54,583 nucleotides of DNA, taken from positions 1-54,583 of the forward strand of contig DASYUH010000008.1 in the NCBI GenBank assembly GCA_036001465.1, read 5' to 3'. Made by a program: the position numbers and the translations under genes. Origin of the DNA: Candidatus Polarisedimenticolia bacterium. GTDB lineage: Bacteria; Acidobacteriota; Polarisedimenticolia; Gp22-AA2. Numbering within the stretch: the first letter of the stretch is position 1; each line of letters begins with the position of its first letter. This document shows, piece by piece, positions 1 through 7,247 of the stretch. Under the pieces are notes generated by a model. It searched no databases, had not been told where the DNA came from, and worked only from the letters and a program-made list of their open reading frames with translations.

Positions 1-206
1 GTCTCGGTGCTCTTAAGAATCGCGGCCGCCCGGTCTGGCGATAGGGGCCAAAGCAAGAGCTTACAGGCTGGGTCGTCCCTGATGTCCGGTGGTGGAGGAG
101 GAGCCTTCTCCGCGTTCCCAGTCGTCAGGCTTGCCGGCGGAGCGACAGCTTCTACCGTGCAGGCCAACAATGCTGAGGCAACGATGACCACGACGATGGT
201 CCGCAT
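1..206 (-). CDS. Partial cassette-encoded lipoprotein, unknown function
   Basis: An open frame starts at ATG 206-204, 13 bases inside the cassette boundary, and runs off the left edge without a stop after 68 codons. The N-terminus is basic then hydrophobic and ends in a lipobox (L-L-A-C, lipidation at Cys16), followed by a proline-rich stretch (five Pro near residue 40). It should be a secreted lipoprotein anchored in the membrane. I do not recognise a family. It is the fourth cassette of the array and its attC site lies outside the window. Confidence 0.6.
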   Translation of the reverse strand, partial: MRTIVVVIVASALLACTVEAVAPPASLTTGNAEKAPPPPPDIRDDPACKLLLWPLSPDRAAAILKSTE

Positions 207-218
207 AATGTCCTGTCC

Positions 219-312
219 GGCTAACGCCCCGGCTAAGCTGCGGCGCGCGTGCTCAGCCTCTCACTCCGCCACCGGCCTCCCGCGCGCCGCCAGCTTCAGC
301 CGGTTGTTAGAC
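219..312 (-). other. attC recombination site 1
   Basis: Plus strand reads GGCTAAC at 219-225 and GTTAGAC at 306-312, a matching pair of simple-site boxes. Between them the arms GGCTAAGCTGCGGCGCGCG and CGCGCGCCGCCAGCTTCAGCC pair except for two extra bases in the second arm. These correspond to the extrahelical bases that set strand choice in folded attC hairpins, and they lie on the side expected for cassettes read on the minus strand. It belongs to the cassette of the gene at 321-893. Confidence 0.88.
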
Positions 313-320
313 CGCTCCGC

Positions 321-893
321 CTACGCATAGCCATTTGAGTCGAATTCCATGAACTGACCGGTGTCCACATCGTACTGAATGCGCCAATAGCGGAACCCGC
401 CATCAAGAACCAAGACTGGTTGCTGGCGCCAATAGGCGTAGAAATCTGATGGGTCAACACTCGGCCCGGGAAAACAATTTACTAGAATCCTTCTGCTCCC
501 ACCGTCTACGACGATGCCGATGTACTGTCGCCTGTACGTGACAAGCTCATCAAGAATCTTGCCAACCTCCCGTGTCAGGTATGAACGGCGCTGTGGGGAG
601 GCTTCGGAGGATGGGTCAAGCAACTCGGGGTCCGTCAACCCAAGCTCTAGGGCGCCTCGAAGGCTCACTTCGAGACTGGCGATCATATCTGGGCTGGGGG
701 TCCAAAAAGCTGATGCTCGGACGCCCAACACCGTCGACCTGCCTTCCAAGCTCTCCTTCGGAAAGATGACTCCGGTGTATGAGGGCCCCTCAAGGACCGG
801 AAGGTCATGCGCGAAGCCTGTACGGACGGGCGACACAACCGCGGGCGCACAGCCCACGCTAATGAGAATCGCAGCCAATCCGACACGAAGCAC
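321..893 (-). CDS. Cassette-encoded lipoprotein, unknown function
   Basis: This 190-residue protein starts at GTG 893 with a G-rich stretch a few bases upstream, inside the cassette whose core lies at 922-928. The N-terminus is a lipoprotein signal: short basic start, hydrophobic core, lipobox ending in V-G-C with Cys15 as lipidation site. The mature part is rich in Trp, Tyr and Asp, with a C-terminal motif like VLDGGFRYWRIQYDVDTG that suggests beta strands. I do not recognise the family. It lies just upstream of attC site 1, the normal place for a cassette gene. A plus-strand frame over the same bases has no comparable signal. Confidence 0.7.
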   Translation of the reverse strand: MLRVGLAAILISVGCAPAVVSPVRTGFAHDLPVLEGPSYTGVIFPKESLEGRSTVLGVRASAFWTPSPDMIASLEVSLRGALELGLTDPELLDPSSEASPQRRSYLTREVGKILDELVTYRRQYIGIVVDGGSRRILVNCFPGPSVDPSDFYAYWRQQPVLVLDGGFRYWRIQYDVDTGQFMEFDSNGYA

Positions 894-921
894 TGTTCCC
901 CCGCGACCAAATGATTTGTCG

Positions 922-1023
922 GTCTAACGCTCCGGCTAAGCTGCGGGCCGCCCCGGCGCGGGCCTTGCGATTTCTGCAAGGCACGTGACGGGGTGGACCG
1001 TCAGCTTCAGCCGGTTGTTAGGC
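922..1023 (-). other. attC recombination site 2
   Basis: Boxes GTCTAAC (922-928) and GTTAGGC (1017-1023) flank arms that share the outer sequence of the other two sites (CCGGCTAAGCTGCGG and GTCAGCTTCAGCCGG), but the centre is different and longer. The outer arms keep an unpaired base in the same place. The stop codon of the gene at 1018-1485 lies within the GTTAGGC box, as is common in compact cassettes. Confidence 0.85.
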
Positions 1024-1485
1024 TGCAAGTCGTGCATAGACCCGCCGCCACGCGTGAACAGCCCACCAATGGAACCCACCGAGTAAGAAAGCAGCACCAA
1101 GTGCCTGCACCAGTGCGACCCGGAGTGTCGCGTCAGGTCGCACGGTGCCGCTGACCAGACCAGCCAGCCCACCGGCCACGATGAACCAACACACGCTCGG
1201 AGCCTGTGACACCGTCACGGCGCGCCGTCCGATCGATGGCCCACCAGCGAGTACGACGAGATAGATTGCACTGGCAAGACCAACGCGTAAAGCCTTCGGC
1301 CAGTTCGCATCGACAATCAGCAGAAGCGTCGCCGTGAAGCCCAACAAAGCGAATAGGCCGAGGCTCGCGGCAAATTCGATCGACCCGATGTTGGCTAGTC
1401 GGCCGCTCAGGATGCACCAACGAGTCGCCTTACTATGACCACCGTCTTGACTCGCGAACATGTTGATCGACTTCCCCTGATCCAT
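1018..1485 (-). CDS. Cassette-encoded membrane protein, unknown function
   Basis: This 155-residue protein has about four hydrophobic segments (roughly residues 35-58, 66-84, 97-114 and 121-142) with short loops, so it should be an integral membrane protein. ATG 1485 lies only ten bases from the cassette recombination point and has no Shine-Dalgarno sequence, so translation may rely on readthrough from the cassette upstream or on the internal Met9. The TAA stop is formed by the attC box. I recognise no family motif. Confidence 0.65.
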   Translation of the reverse strand: MDQGKSINMFASQDGGHSKATRWCILSGRLANIGSIEFAASLGLFALLGFTATLLLIVDANWPKALRVGLASAIYLVVLAGGPSIGRRAVTVSQAPSVCWFIVAGGLAGLVSGTVRPDATLRVALVQALGAAFLLGGFHWWAVHAWRRVYARLAA

Positions 1486-1489
1486 TGCA

Positions 1490-1583
1490 GCCTAACGCCC
1501 CGGCTAAGCTGCGGCGCGCGTGCGCCGCCTACCACTCCGCCACCGGCCTCCCGCGCGCCGCCAGCTTCAGCCGGTTGTTAGCC
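1490..1583 (-). other. attC recombination site 3
   Basis: Boxes GCCTAAC (1490-1496) and GTTAGCC (1577-1583) flank arms almost identical to attC site 1 over all 94 bases. Differences cluster in the outer boxes and a short central patch. The same two unpaired bases are present in the arm. It terminates the cassette that carries the gene at 1620-2024. Confidence 0.88.
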
Positions 1584-1619
1584 GGCATGTCTCGACTTAC
1601 TCGGTTCTTTGCCGACATT

Positions 1620-2024
1620 CTAGCTCTCGCGGCGCGCAGGGACGAGATATTCCAAGCATAGTGCTATCGCCACGTATTCACCGCCAGCGAGAGCGCCCAA
1701 GAGGATTAACGGGAAGGCCGAGAGTCGCCATACCACATAGATGCCCATCGCGAGGTGGCCCACTGCTAGCACGCCCAGTGCTACCCAAAATTTCGGGTTC
1801 CGCCAATTTCGACGCTGCCCCTTAATCACGTACCCGAAGGCTATGGCGGTTACAGCTGCGAACGCGAACCACTTCATCGGCGGGTCGGGCGGGCCGCCTG
1901 TCTTGGCTTGATAATAAGCCCACCCGATCATCGCCCCGACGGCCGCTACGCCAATCAGAATGTAGAGAATGAAGTCCCTGGCGCGTGCGAGCGTTGCGCC
2001 GCGATTCACTTTTCTATCCGTCAT
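1620..2024 (-). CDS. Cassette-encoded membrane protein, unknown function
   Basis: This 134-residue protein starts at ATG 2024. A longer TTG-started frame would begin upstream of the cassette core at 2037-2043, so the ATG is preferred. It has four hydrophobic segments (about residues 18-40, 50-68, 80-100 and 104-126), with charged Arg/Asn-rich linkers between the second and third. I do not recognise the family. It is the cassette nearest the orphan core site, so if that core is the integration end it would be the most recently captured and best expressed cassette. Confidence 0.65.
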   Translation of the reverse strand: MTDRKVNRGATLARARDFILYILIGVAAVGAMIGWAYYQAKTGGPPDPPMKWFAFAAVTAIAFGYVIKGQRRNWRNPKFWVALGVLAVGHLAMGIYVVWRLSAFPLILLGALAGGEYVAIALCLEYLVPARRES

Positions 2025-2036
2025 AACTATCTGTCC

Positions 2037-2043
2037 GGCTAAC
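2037..2043 (-). other. Orphan integron core site (attI-like or attC remnant)
   Basis: The minus strand reads GTTAGCC preceded by GGC, the same as the outer end of attC sites 1 and 3. No complementary arm follows at higher coordinates, so this is one half of a recombination junction. It marks the boundary between cassette DNA and the flanking chromosome. Bases 2044-2266 next to it hold no gene and no integrase. It could be an attI site or a truncated attC. Confidence 0.55.
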
Positions 2044-2266
2044 GCCAATTATCTCGTTCGAGAAAAGCCAATAAATCTGCGAAATTGCGATCTAGTTCGG
2101 AAAAGGGCGGTCGGCCTCTTCCAGTTATGACTGCAGGACTGTCGATTCGTTGACGAGTTGCGTGCCATCCACGGGCGCGCCTGAGCCCCGAACCTCTCGC
2201 TGACCACGGGGAGATTCATGGAATCACGCTCCTTGAGGACGCTTGGCCGATGGCGCTTGGGCGTGA

Positions 2267-3157
2267 TTATAGGCCCGGCGGAGGCCCTTCATCAAGATTC
2301 CGCTCTGCCCGGGCCTTGAGGGCGGCGTTCATCTGCTCGAAACCGGTTCGCGTGGCGGTGAGGTGTGTCCGCCTCAATATCGGAACGAGCAGGCCCCGGA
2401 ACCTCTCTCGCTGGGAAAAGCGCACGCGGCCCGGCTCGAGGGGGGCGATGTTGAAGACGTGCTCCCCTTCGAACATACCCGGGACGCGCGAGCGGCCCCA
2501 CCAGCGCAGTTCCCGGCGCGGGTCGGCTCGCAGGATGAGCGGACTGAATCTCATCAGGCGGCCGTCGGGGAATCGCGTCGCAACGGCGAGTCTCGTCCCG
2601 GGCCGGAGATCGCCTTGAATGGCGATCAGGAACGGGTTCCAATCCGGATAGGCGGTGAAGTGGGTCAGCACCTCCCACACGCGGCGAGCGTCGGCGGCGA
2701 TCTCGATGTGGGTATGGATGGCGCCGGACCAGAGCCGCGCGGGCGGAGCGGGGAGGACGGGGAACGCGGCGGGGTCGTGATCGATCGCGCCCGTCGCCGC
2801 CATCCGGCGGGCCATGTCCTGCCGCGCCCCGACCGAGGCGAGCAACGAACGAAGATCGAGGCGGCGCGCGAGGTCCGGACCGACGGCGGCCAGCTTCTCC
2901 GTCCCCTTGCTGAAGAGGGCGACGGCGCCCCCGGGCCGTCCGCACTGGAGCTTGTGAAACCCTGCGGCGACCTGGATCAGGCCGTGAAGCAGGAGGCGGT
3001 CTTCTCCATCTGCGGTGCGCCAGGCGTCCTCCCAGACTTCATGGGCTTCGAAGAACTGGCGCTCGTTGAACAGGGCGATCCCTTCATCCAGGGCCTCGAT
3101 GAGGGAAGTTGGCAAGCGGGAGCCCTCGGCCGGCGGCGCGCGCGACGTCCATCGCAC
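2267..3157 (-). CDS. DUF309-SRPBCC fusion protein
   Basis: Two domains are joined in 296 residues. Residues about 18-120 match the DUF309 helical family, with the motif F-N-x5-F-E-A-H-E-V-W-E-D-x-W near residues 30-46. Residues about 146-285 look like an SRPBCC/START-like ligand-binding domain (H-I-E-I start, Y-P-D-W-N-P-F, then alternating strands and a long C-terminal helix). Such domains bind hydrophobic ligands; no reaction can be named. The start is GTG 3157, close to an extended -10 at 3170-3178. The gene is divergent from the ACT-domain gene at 3229 and ends 223 bases from the integron array. Confidence 0.75.
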   Translation of the reverse strand: MRWTSRAPPAEGSRLPTSLIEALDEGIALFNERQFFEAHEVWEDAWRTADGEDRLLLHGLIQVAAGFHKLQCGRPGGAVALFSKGTEKLAAVGPDLARRLDLRSLLASVGARQDMARRMAATGAIDHDPAAFPVLPAPPARLWSGAIHTHIEIAADARRVWEVLTHFTAYPDWNPFLIAIQGDLRPGTRLAVATRFPDGRLMRFSPLILRADPRRELRWWGRSRVPGMFEGEHVFNIAPLEPGRVRFSQRERFRGLLVPILRRTHLTATRTGFEQMNAALKARAERNLDEGPPPGL

Positions 3158-3169
3158 GGGTCGCGGCGG

Positions 3170-3178
3170 ATTGTATCA
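3170..3178 (-). promoter_or_regulatory. Extended -10 promoter element for the DUF309-SRPBCC gene
   Basis: The minus strand reads TGATACAAT, an extended -10 (TG-N-TACAAT). The predicted transcript start is near 3163, six bases before GTG 3157. No good -35 hexamer stands 16-18 bases upstream, as is typical when the TG extension is present. Confidence 0.4.
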
Positions 3179-3213
3179 GGAGGCTCCTGGGGCGGCGCGA
3201 CCCGATCCTGATC

Positions 3214-3219
3214 TACAAT
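3214..3219 (+). promoter_or_regulatory. -10 element for the ACT-domain gene
   Basis: TACAAT ends ten bases before GTG 3229, which predicts a transcript start about three bases before the codon. No convincing -35 element is present, so the call rests on the hexamer and its position. Confidence 0.3.
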
Positions 3220-3228
3220 CAGCGCACC

Positions 3229-3765
3229 GTGAGACGCCACTTTGTACTGACCGCCATCGGAAAAGACCGGCCCGGGATCGTCGCGGACCTGGCGGAGATG
3301 GTGTTCGATCTCGGCTGCAATCTCGAGACCAGCAGCATGATCAATCTCGGGAGCGAGTTCGCCACCATGATGCTGTTCTCGGGCCAGGGCGACGACCTGG
3401 GGCAGCGCCTGCACATGGCGTGCAAGCACCTGGAATACGAGAAGGAGATGACCATCTTCGTCAAGCCGGTCGGGGAGGGGGCGTCTCCCGCCTCGCCTCC
3501 GGGGGGGCGCGCCTTCCGCATGCGAACCATGGGGGAGGACAAGGCGGGTATCGTGGCGCGCACGGCGCGGCTGATCGCCGATGCCGGCGGCAACATTCTC
3601 GAGCTGACGTCTCATCTGAAAGCGGCGCCCGCGTCGGGGACGCCGCTGTACGAGATGGAGATCTTCTTCGAGCTGCCGCGCACGGCCGATATCGAGTCGC
3701 TGCGCGGGCGCCTGGCCGCCATCGAGCAGTCCCTGCACATCGACATCACGCTCTCGCCCGCCTGA
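3229..3765 (+). CDS. Tandem ACT-domain protein (GcvR-like)
   Basis: This 178-residue protein holds two ACT domains (about residues 1-85 and 95-175), each opening with a strand and a D-R-P-G-I-V or D-K-A-G-I-V ligand-binding turn. This layout is that of GcvR, the accessory repressor of glycine cleavage in enterobacteria, and of related ACT-ACT sensors that bind amino acids. It lacks a DNA-binding or catalytic domain. GTG 3229 is chosen because the first ACT strand starts right after it and a -10 hexamer lies just upstream; a longer frame from 3109 overlaps the divergent gene. The acyltransferase gene follows seven bases after the stop, so the two are probably one operon. A regulatory role for that lipid locus is inference. 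Confidence 0.72.
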   Translation: MRRHFVLTAIGKDRPGIVADLAEMVFDLGCNLETSSMINLGSEFATMMLFSGQGDDLGQRLHMACKHLEYEKEMTIFVKPVGEGASPASPPGGRAFRMRTMGEDKAGIVARTARLIADAGGNILELTSHLKAAPASGTPLYEMEIFFELPRTADIESLRGRLAAIEQSLHIDITLSPA

Positions 3766-3772
3766 TCGCTGC

Positions 3773-4732
3773 ATGACGAGCGACGGGGTTCCGGCGCCGG
3801 CGGAAGACCGCGGCGCGCGGCCTGGGCGCTGGTACACGCACGGCTGGAACCGCGACCTGTCCTGGCGCCTGATCCACGCCATCATCCCGCGCGTGCCGCG
3901 CGTCCTGCGGCCCCCCATCCACCTCGTGACCACGCTCATCTGCTTCGCCGCCATGTCGCGCGAGAGGAGTGCGGTGCGGCGGAACCTCGAGCGGGTCACC
4001 GGACGCACGGGGCCGGGATCCATGCTGCAGGCCTTCCGGCTGTTCTACAACTTCAGCAAGTTCATGGTCGGCTACACGGATCTCATGCGCCTGAGTCCCG
4101 AAGAGCTCCGTCTCCGGATCGAGTGCGGCGAGGAGCTGACCCGCCGGTTCATGGCACTCCTTTCGGAAGGGCGCGGCCTGATCGTGCTGACCCTGCACCT
4201 CGGGAACTGGGAGGTGGGGCTGGCGCACGTGGCCGGCCTGGGGCCGCCGGTCAACGTCGTGCTGCGGCAGGAGGACTCGGAGGCGGCCCCCTTCGAGGCT
4301 GAGGCGCGCGCCCGGGCCGGCGTGCGCGTCGTGTCGGCGGGGGAGTCGGCCTGGAACGGGCTCGACCTGCTCCTGTCGCTCCGGCGCGGCGAGATCGTGG
4401 CGATCCAGGGGGACCGGCCATTCGGCCCGCAGACCGAGCGGATCGATCTGTTCGGCGCCCCGGTCGATCTGCCGGCCGGTCCGTTCGTCCTGGCGCAGGC
4501 GAGCGGCGCGCCGATCCTTGCCGTCAGCGTGCCAATTCGGGGGCACTCCCGCTACCTCATCGCCCTGGAAGGGCCCCTGCGCGTCGGGCCCGGCCCGGAA
4601 GGGGTGCGCGCCGCCATGGAGGCGTTCGCCCGCATGATCGAGCGGTTCGTCGGCGCCTGGCCGACGCAGTGGTTCAATTTCTATGAAGTGTGGGGCGGGC
4701 CGCGCGCTGACGGACCGGAAGGACGGCGCTGA
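3773..4732 (+). CDS. LpxL/HtrB-type lysophospholipid acyltransferase
   Basis: This 319-residue protein has the acyltransferase signature H-L-G-N-W-E (His142 and Glu147, the HX4E catalytic pair) and a downstream I-Q-G-D-R-P-F motif typical of the LpxL/lauroyl transferase family. A hydrophobic helix near residues 48-62 would anchor it to the inner membrane. Such enzymes move acyl chains from acyl carrier protein to a lipid acceptor. Relatives occur in aryl polyene gene clusters, and here it shares a locus with an acyl carrier protein, ketosynthases and a glycosyltransferase, so it may attach the finished chain to a lipid. Its last 59 bases overlap the tail of the convergent ligase gene. Confidence 0.82.
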   Translation: MTSDGVPAPAEDRGARPGRWYTHGWNRDLSWRLIHAIIPRVPRVLRPPIHLVTTLICFAAMSRERSAVRRNLERVTGRTGPGSMLQAFRLFYNFSKFMVGYTDLMRLSPEELRLRIECGEELTRRFMALLSEGRGLIVLTLHLGNWEVGLAHVAGLGPPVNVVLRQEDSEAAPFEAEARARAGVRVVSAGESAWNGLDLLLSLRRGEIVAIQGDRPFGPQTERIDLFGAPVDLPAGPFVLAQASGAPILAVSVPIRGHSRYLIALEGPLRVGPGPEGVRAAMEAFARMIERFVGAWPTQWFNFYEVWGGPRADGPEGRR

Positions 4733-6224
4733 CGAGCGCCCGGTACTCGGTCTTGCCCCGGGCGTTGGTGGGGATGCGGTCCAGGAGCTCGATGTGGCGC
4801 GGCACCTTGAACGGCGCCAGCCGCACGGCGCAGGCGGCCAGGAGCGCCTCGCGCGTCAGGCCGCGCGCTCCCACGATGCAGGCGCAGACGGCCTGCCCGC
4901 GATGGCGGTCGGGGACGCCCAGGACCACCGCCTGGCGCACGCCGGGCACGGCGCGGAGCACCGACTCCACCTCCGCCGGATTCACCTTGCGGCCGCCCAC
5001 GTTGATCATCCGATCGACGCGGCCGACGATTCGAATGCGTCCCTCGGCGTCGATCCGCCCGAGGTCGGAGGTCAGGAAGCGCCCCGGCTCCAGATCGGTC
5101 CCATCCTCGGGGTAATAGCACTCGGCCACGGCCGCGCTCCGGACGCAGACGCGCCCCGTCCCCTCCTCGTGGCCGCGCTCCGGGCGCACCGTGACCTCGA
5201 CTCCGTCGAGAGGAGTGCCGACCCAGCCGTCCCCGACGATCCCCTCACGCGATCGATCGTACGAGATGCCGCCGCACTCGCTGGCGCCATAGAAGGTCCG
5301 GAGCGGCAGCCCGAAGCGCTCCTTGAAGGCGCGCGACAGCTCCTCGGGCAGGAGGGCCCCGGCCGACACGCACAGGCGCAGCCCCTTGAAGCTCTTCCGC
5401 CCCGCGGACTGGAGCAGCAACTGGAACAGGTACGGCGTGGCCGGCATGACCAGGGGGCCCGGGGACGACAACGCCTCGACGAGGAGCGCCGGCAGGGGCT
5501 GCTCCAGGAGGATCGGCCGCGTCCCCTGCAGGACCAGCATCATCAGGACGTGCGTGAACCCATAGGCGTGGCCGAGGGGGATGGCGGTCACGAGCGTGTC
5601 GTTCGGCCGGATGCCGACGGTGCGGGCGATGTGCTCCGCGTCCGCCAGGAGTTGATCGGCGGTGACCACGATGCCGCGGGGCCGGCCGGTCGTTCCGGAG
5701 GTCAGGCGGACGATGGCGGCGCCGGGACGGCCGTCGGGCCGCGCCCCGTCGCGCCCGTCGTCCGGCCTGGCGCCGCGGCGCGGAGGGATCCAGGCGTGCA
5801 GGCCGGGGAGGGAATCGCCCAGGGGCTCGGTCTCGCCCCCCTCGGGGTCGACGCGCCGATCGAACAGGCAGAACCCGGGGCGGAAGGCGCGGACGAGGCG
5901 GGAGACTTCCTCGCGCGCCAGGTCCGCGTCGGCCAGAAGCGGCACGAAGCCGCGCTTCCAGAGGGTCGCGATCGCCACGAGGTAGGCGTCGATGTTGCGG
6001 CAGGAGAGCAGGACGAGCTGACCGGAGTCGGGCTCGGCCACCTGGCGCCCCGAGGCCGTGCCGGCGCGCACCAGGCGCCGCTCGGCCCCCAGGACCAGCC
6101 GCTCGAACGAATCGACGTCGAACGCGCGTCCCGCGGGCAGAAAACGGGCCGCGTCCCTCCGGGGGGAGGCCGCGAGGCCGGTCATCAATTTGTCGTGGAG
6201 CGCCCTCGTGGGCACGCCGGACAT
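4674..6224 (-). CDS. AMP-dependent acyl/aryl ligase
   Basis: An ANL-superfamily enzyme of 516 residues. It shows the P-loop T-S-G-T-T-G-R-P-R-G near residue 174, G-A-S-E-C-G-G near 311, the hinge region D-x-G-R-I-x-I-V-G-R-x-D-R-M-I-N-V-G-G-R-K, and a C-terminal A-R-G-K-T-E-Y with the catalytic lysine near 491. It should activate a carboxylic acid as an acyl-adenylate and load it on CoA or carrier protein. With the ACP and KS/CLF genes nearby, it may supply a starter unit. ATG 6224 is preferred over ATG 6233, because the latter overlaps a TATAAT box. Confidence 0.85.
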   Translation of the reverse strand: MSGVPTRALHDKLMTGLAASPRRDAARFLPAGRAFDVDSFERLVLGAERRLVRAGTASGRQVAEPDSGQLVLLSCRNIDAYLVAIATLWKRGFVPLLADADLAREEVSRLVRAFRPGFCLFDRRVDPEGGETEPLGDSLPGLHAWIPPRRGARPDDGRDGARPDGRPGAAIVRLTSGTTGRPRGIVVTADQLLADAEHIARTVGIRPNDTLVTAIPLGHAYGFTHVLMMLVLQGTRPILLEQPLPALLVEALSSPGPLVMPATPYLFQLLLQSAGRKSFKGLRLCVSAGALLPEELSRAFKERFGLPLRTFYGASECGGISYDRSREGIVGDGWVGTPLDGVEVTVRPERGHEEGTGRVCVRSAAVAECYYPEDGTDLEPGRFLTSDLGRIDAEGRIRIVGRVDRMINVGGRKVNPAEVESVLRAVPGVRQAVVLGVPDRHRGQAVCACIVGARGLTREALLAACAVRLAPFKVPRHIELLDRIPTNARGKTEYRALVSAVLPVRQRAARPTLHRN

Positions 6225-6246
6225 GGGGCGCATTATAGGGTATTAT
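6218..6246 (+). promoter_or_regulatory. Promoter for the PHP phosphoesterase gene
   Basis: CGGACA (6218-6223, four of six consensus bases) and TATTAT (6241-6246, five of six) are 17 bases apart. The predicted transcript start is base 6253, the first base of the GTG start codon, so the mRNA would be leaderless. Confidence 0.55.
6232..6237 (-). promoter_or_regulatory. -10 element for the AMP-ligase gene
   Basis: A perfect TATAAT on the minus strand ends eight bases before ATG 6224, predicting a transcript start at about 6225. The -35 position is poor. The element lies inside the spacer of the opposite promoter, so RNA polymerase could not occupy both at once. Confidence 0.45.
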
Positions 6247-6252
6247 CAGCCG

Positions 6253-7236
6253 GTGAGCGAGATCTCCAGCGGTCCCCTCCACGCCTCCGCGCTCCGACGT
6301 TGCGACCTCCACGTGCATACCCGCCACTCCTGCTGGCGGTCCGGCCGCATCCTGCGCGCCCGGGATTCGCATGCCGATCCGATCGAGGTCTACGAGCGCG
6401 CCAGGAGAGCCGGCATGGACTTCGTGGCGATCACCGACCACGAATCGATCGACGGCTGCCTGGCCCTCCTCGATGCGCGACCCGAGCTGGAGCCCGAGGT
6501 CATCGTCGGGGAGGAGGTGGAGACCCGATTCCCCGATACCGGGCAGTGGGTCCACGTCAACGTCTTCGGCTTGGACGAGGCGTCGCACCGCGAGGTGCAG
6601 CGCCTCCGCCCGAGCGTCTACGACCTCGTCGGCTACCTGCGCCGGCGGCGCTTCCTGCACGTCCTCAACCATCCGTTCCTGTCGTACCGTTTCCAGAAGC
6701 GGCCGCGGGCCTATGTCGAGGAGATCCTGGATCTGTTCGATCACTTCGAGGCAGGCAACAGCACGATGTCGCCCGGGCACACCGAAGCGGCCGAAGCGAT
6801 GCTGGCCTACGCGCGGGCCGTCGGTCTGCGCAAGACGGCGGTCGCCGGGAGCGACGCGCACCAGCCGGACGACATCGCGACATCGTTCACCCTCGCTCCC
6901 GGCGTCACGGCGGCGGAATGGCTCGCGAGCGTGGCGCGCGGCGAATGCTTCATCTCGACCGCCCCCATCGGGTTCCCGCGCCTCCTCGGCAACGTCTACC
7001 GCGCGGTGGGCTCGTACTACCTCGATCTCGCACGGGGGCCGGGGCGCGCCGGCATGACACCGGGCAACTACCTGGCGGCCGCCACCTTCCTTCCCGCCGC
7101 GACCGTCCTCGGTCTCCCGGCGATCCTGACCTGCCTGAACGAGGCGAGGCAGCGCAGCGTCCTGGCGCTGACGCGCAGGAGCCTGGCCCGGATGGCCGCC
7201 TCCGAGTCGCCGGCCCCCGCCGAAGCGCTGGACTGA
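6253..7236 (+). CDS. PHP-domain metal-dependent phosphoesterase
   Basis: This 327-residue protein opens with the PHP motif D-L-H-V-H-T (His20, His22), followed by A-I-T-D-H-E, a H-V-L-N-H-P motif and a late G-S-D-A-H motif, together the metal ligands of the PHP phosphoesterase fold. Family members hydrolyse phosphoesters or nucleotides; the substrate here is unknown. A hydrophobic stretch near residues 275-300 is unusual for a soluble PHP protein and may bind membrane. GTG 6253 is favoured by the promoter spacing; ATG 6223 would add ten residues. It is divergent from the ligase and lies inside the lipid locus. Confidence 0.8.
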   Translation: MSEISSGPLHASALRRCDLHVHTRHSCWRSGRILRARDSHADPIEVYERARRAGMDFVAITDHESIDGCLALLDARPELEPEVIVGEEVETRFPDTGQWVHVNVFGLDEASHREVQRLRPSVYDLVGYLRRRRFLHVLNHPFLSYRFQKRPRAYVEEILDLFDHFEAGNSTMSPGHTEAAEAMLAYARAVGLRKTAVAGSDAHQPDDIATSFTLAPGVTAAEWLASVARGECFISTAPIGFPRLLGNVYRAVGSYYLDLARGPGRAGMTPGNYLAAATFLPAATVLGLPAILTCLNEARQRSVLALTRRSLARMAASESPAPAEALD

Positions 7237-7247
7237 TCCGCTGTCCG

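Larger units (their letters stand above)
1..2043 (-). mobile_element. Integron gene cassette array (no integrase in view)
   Basis: Three imperfect inverted repeats of 94, 102 and 94 bases (219-312, 922-1023, 1490-1583) have the layout of integron attC sites: a RYYYAAC box, long complementary arms and a GTTRRRY box. Each lies directly 3' of a small minus-strand ORF, as in integron cassettes, and the cassettes run head to tail. Cutting at the G/TT bond of each core gives cassettes of about 547, 568 and 703 bases plus one that continues beyond the left edge. The near-identity of the first and third attC sites is usual for sedentary chromosomal integrons. The stretch looks less GC-rich than the rest of the window. 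No tyrosine recombinase gene lies within the window, so this is either the far part of an integron or an attC cluster lacking an integrase. Confidence 0.85.

Noticed and set aside
514-927. Plus-strand frame of 137 codons in the cassette region
   Set aside because: It overlaps the attC site and runs opposite to the cassette lipoprotein gene, which has a lipobox and the right orientation.
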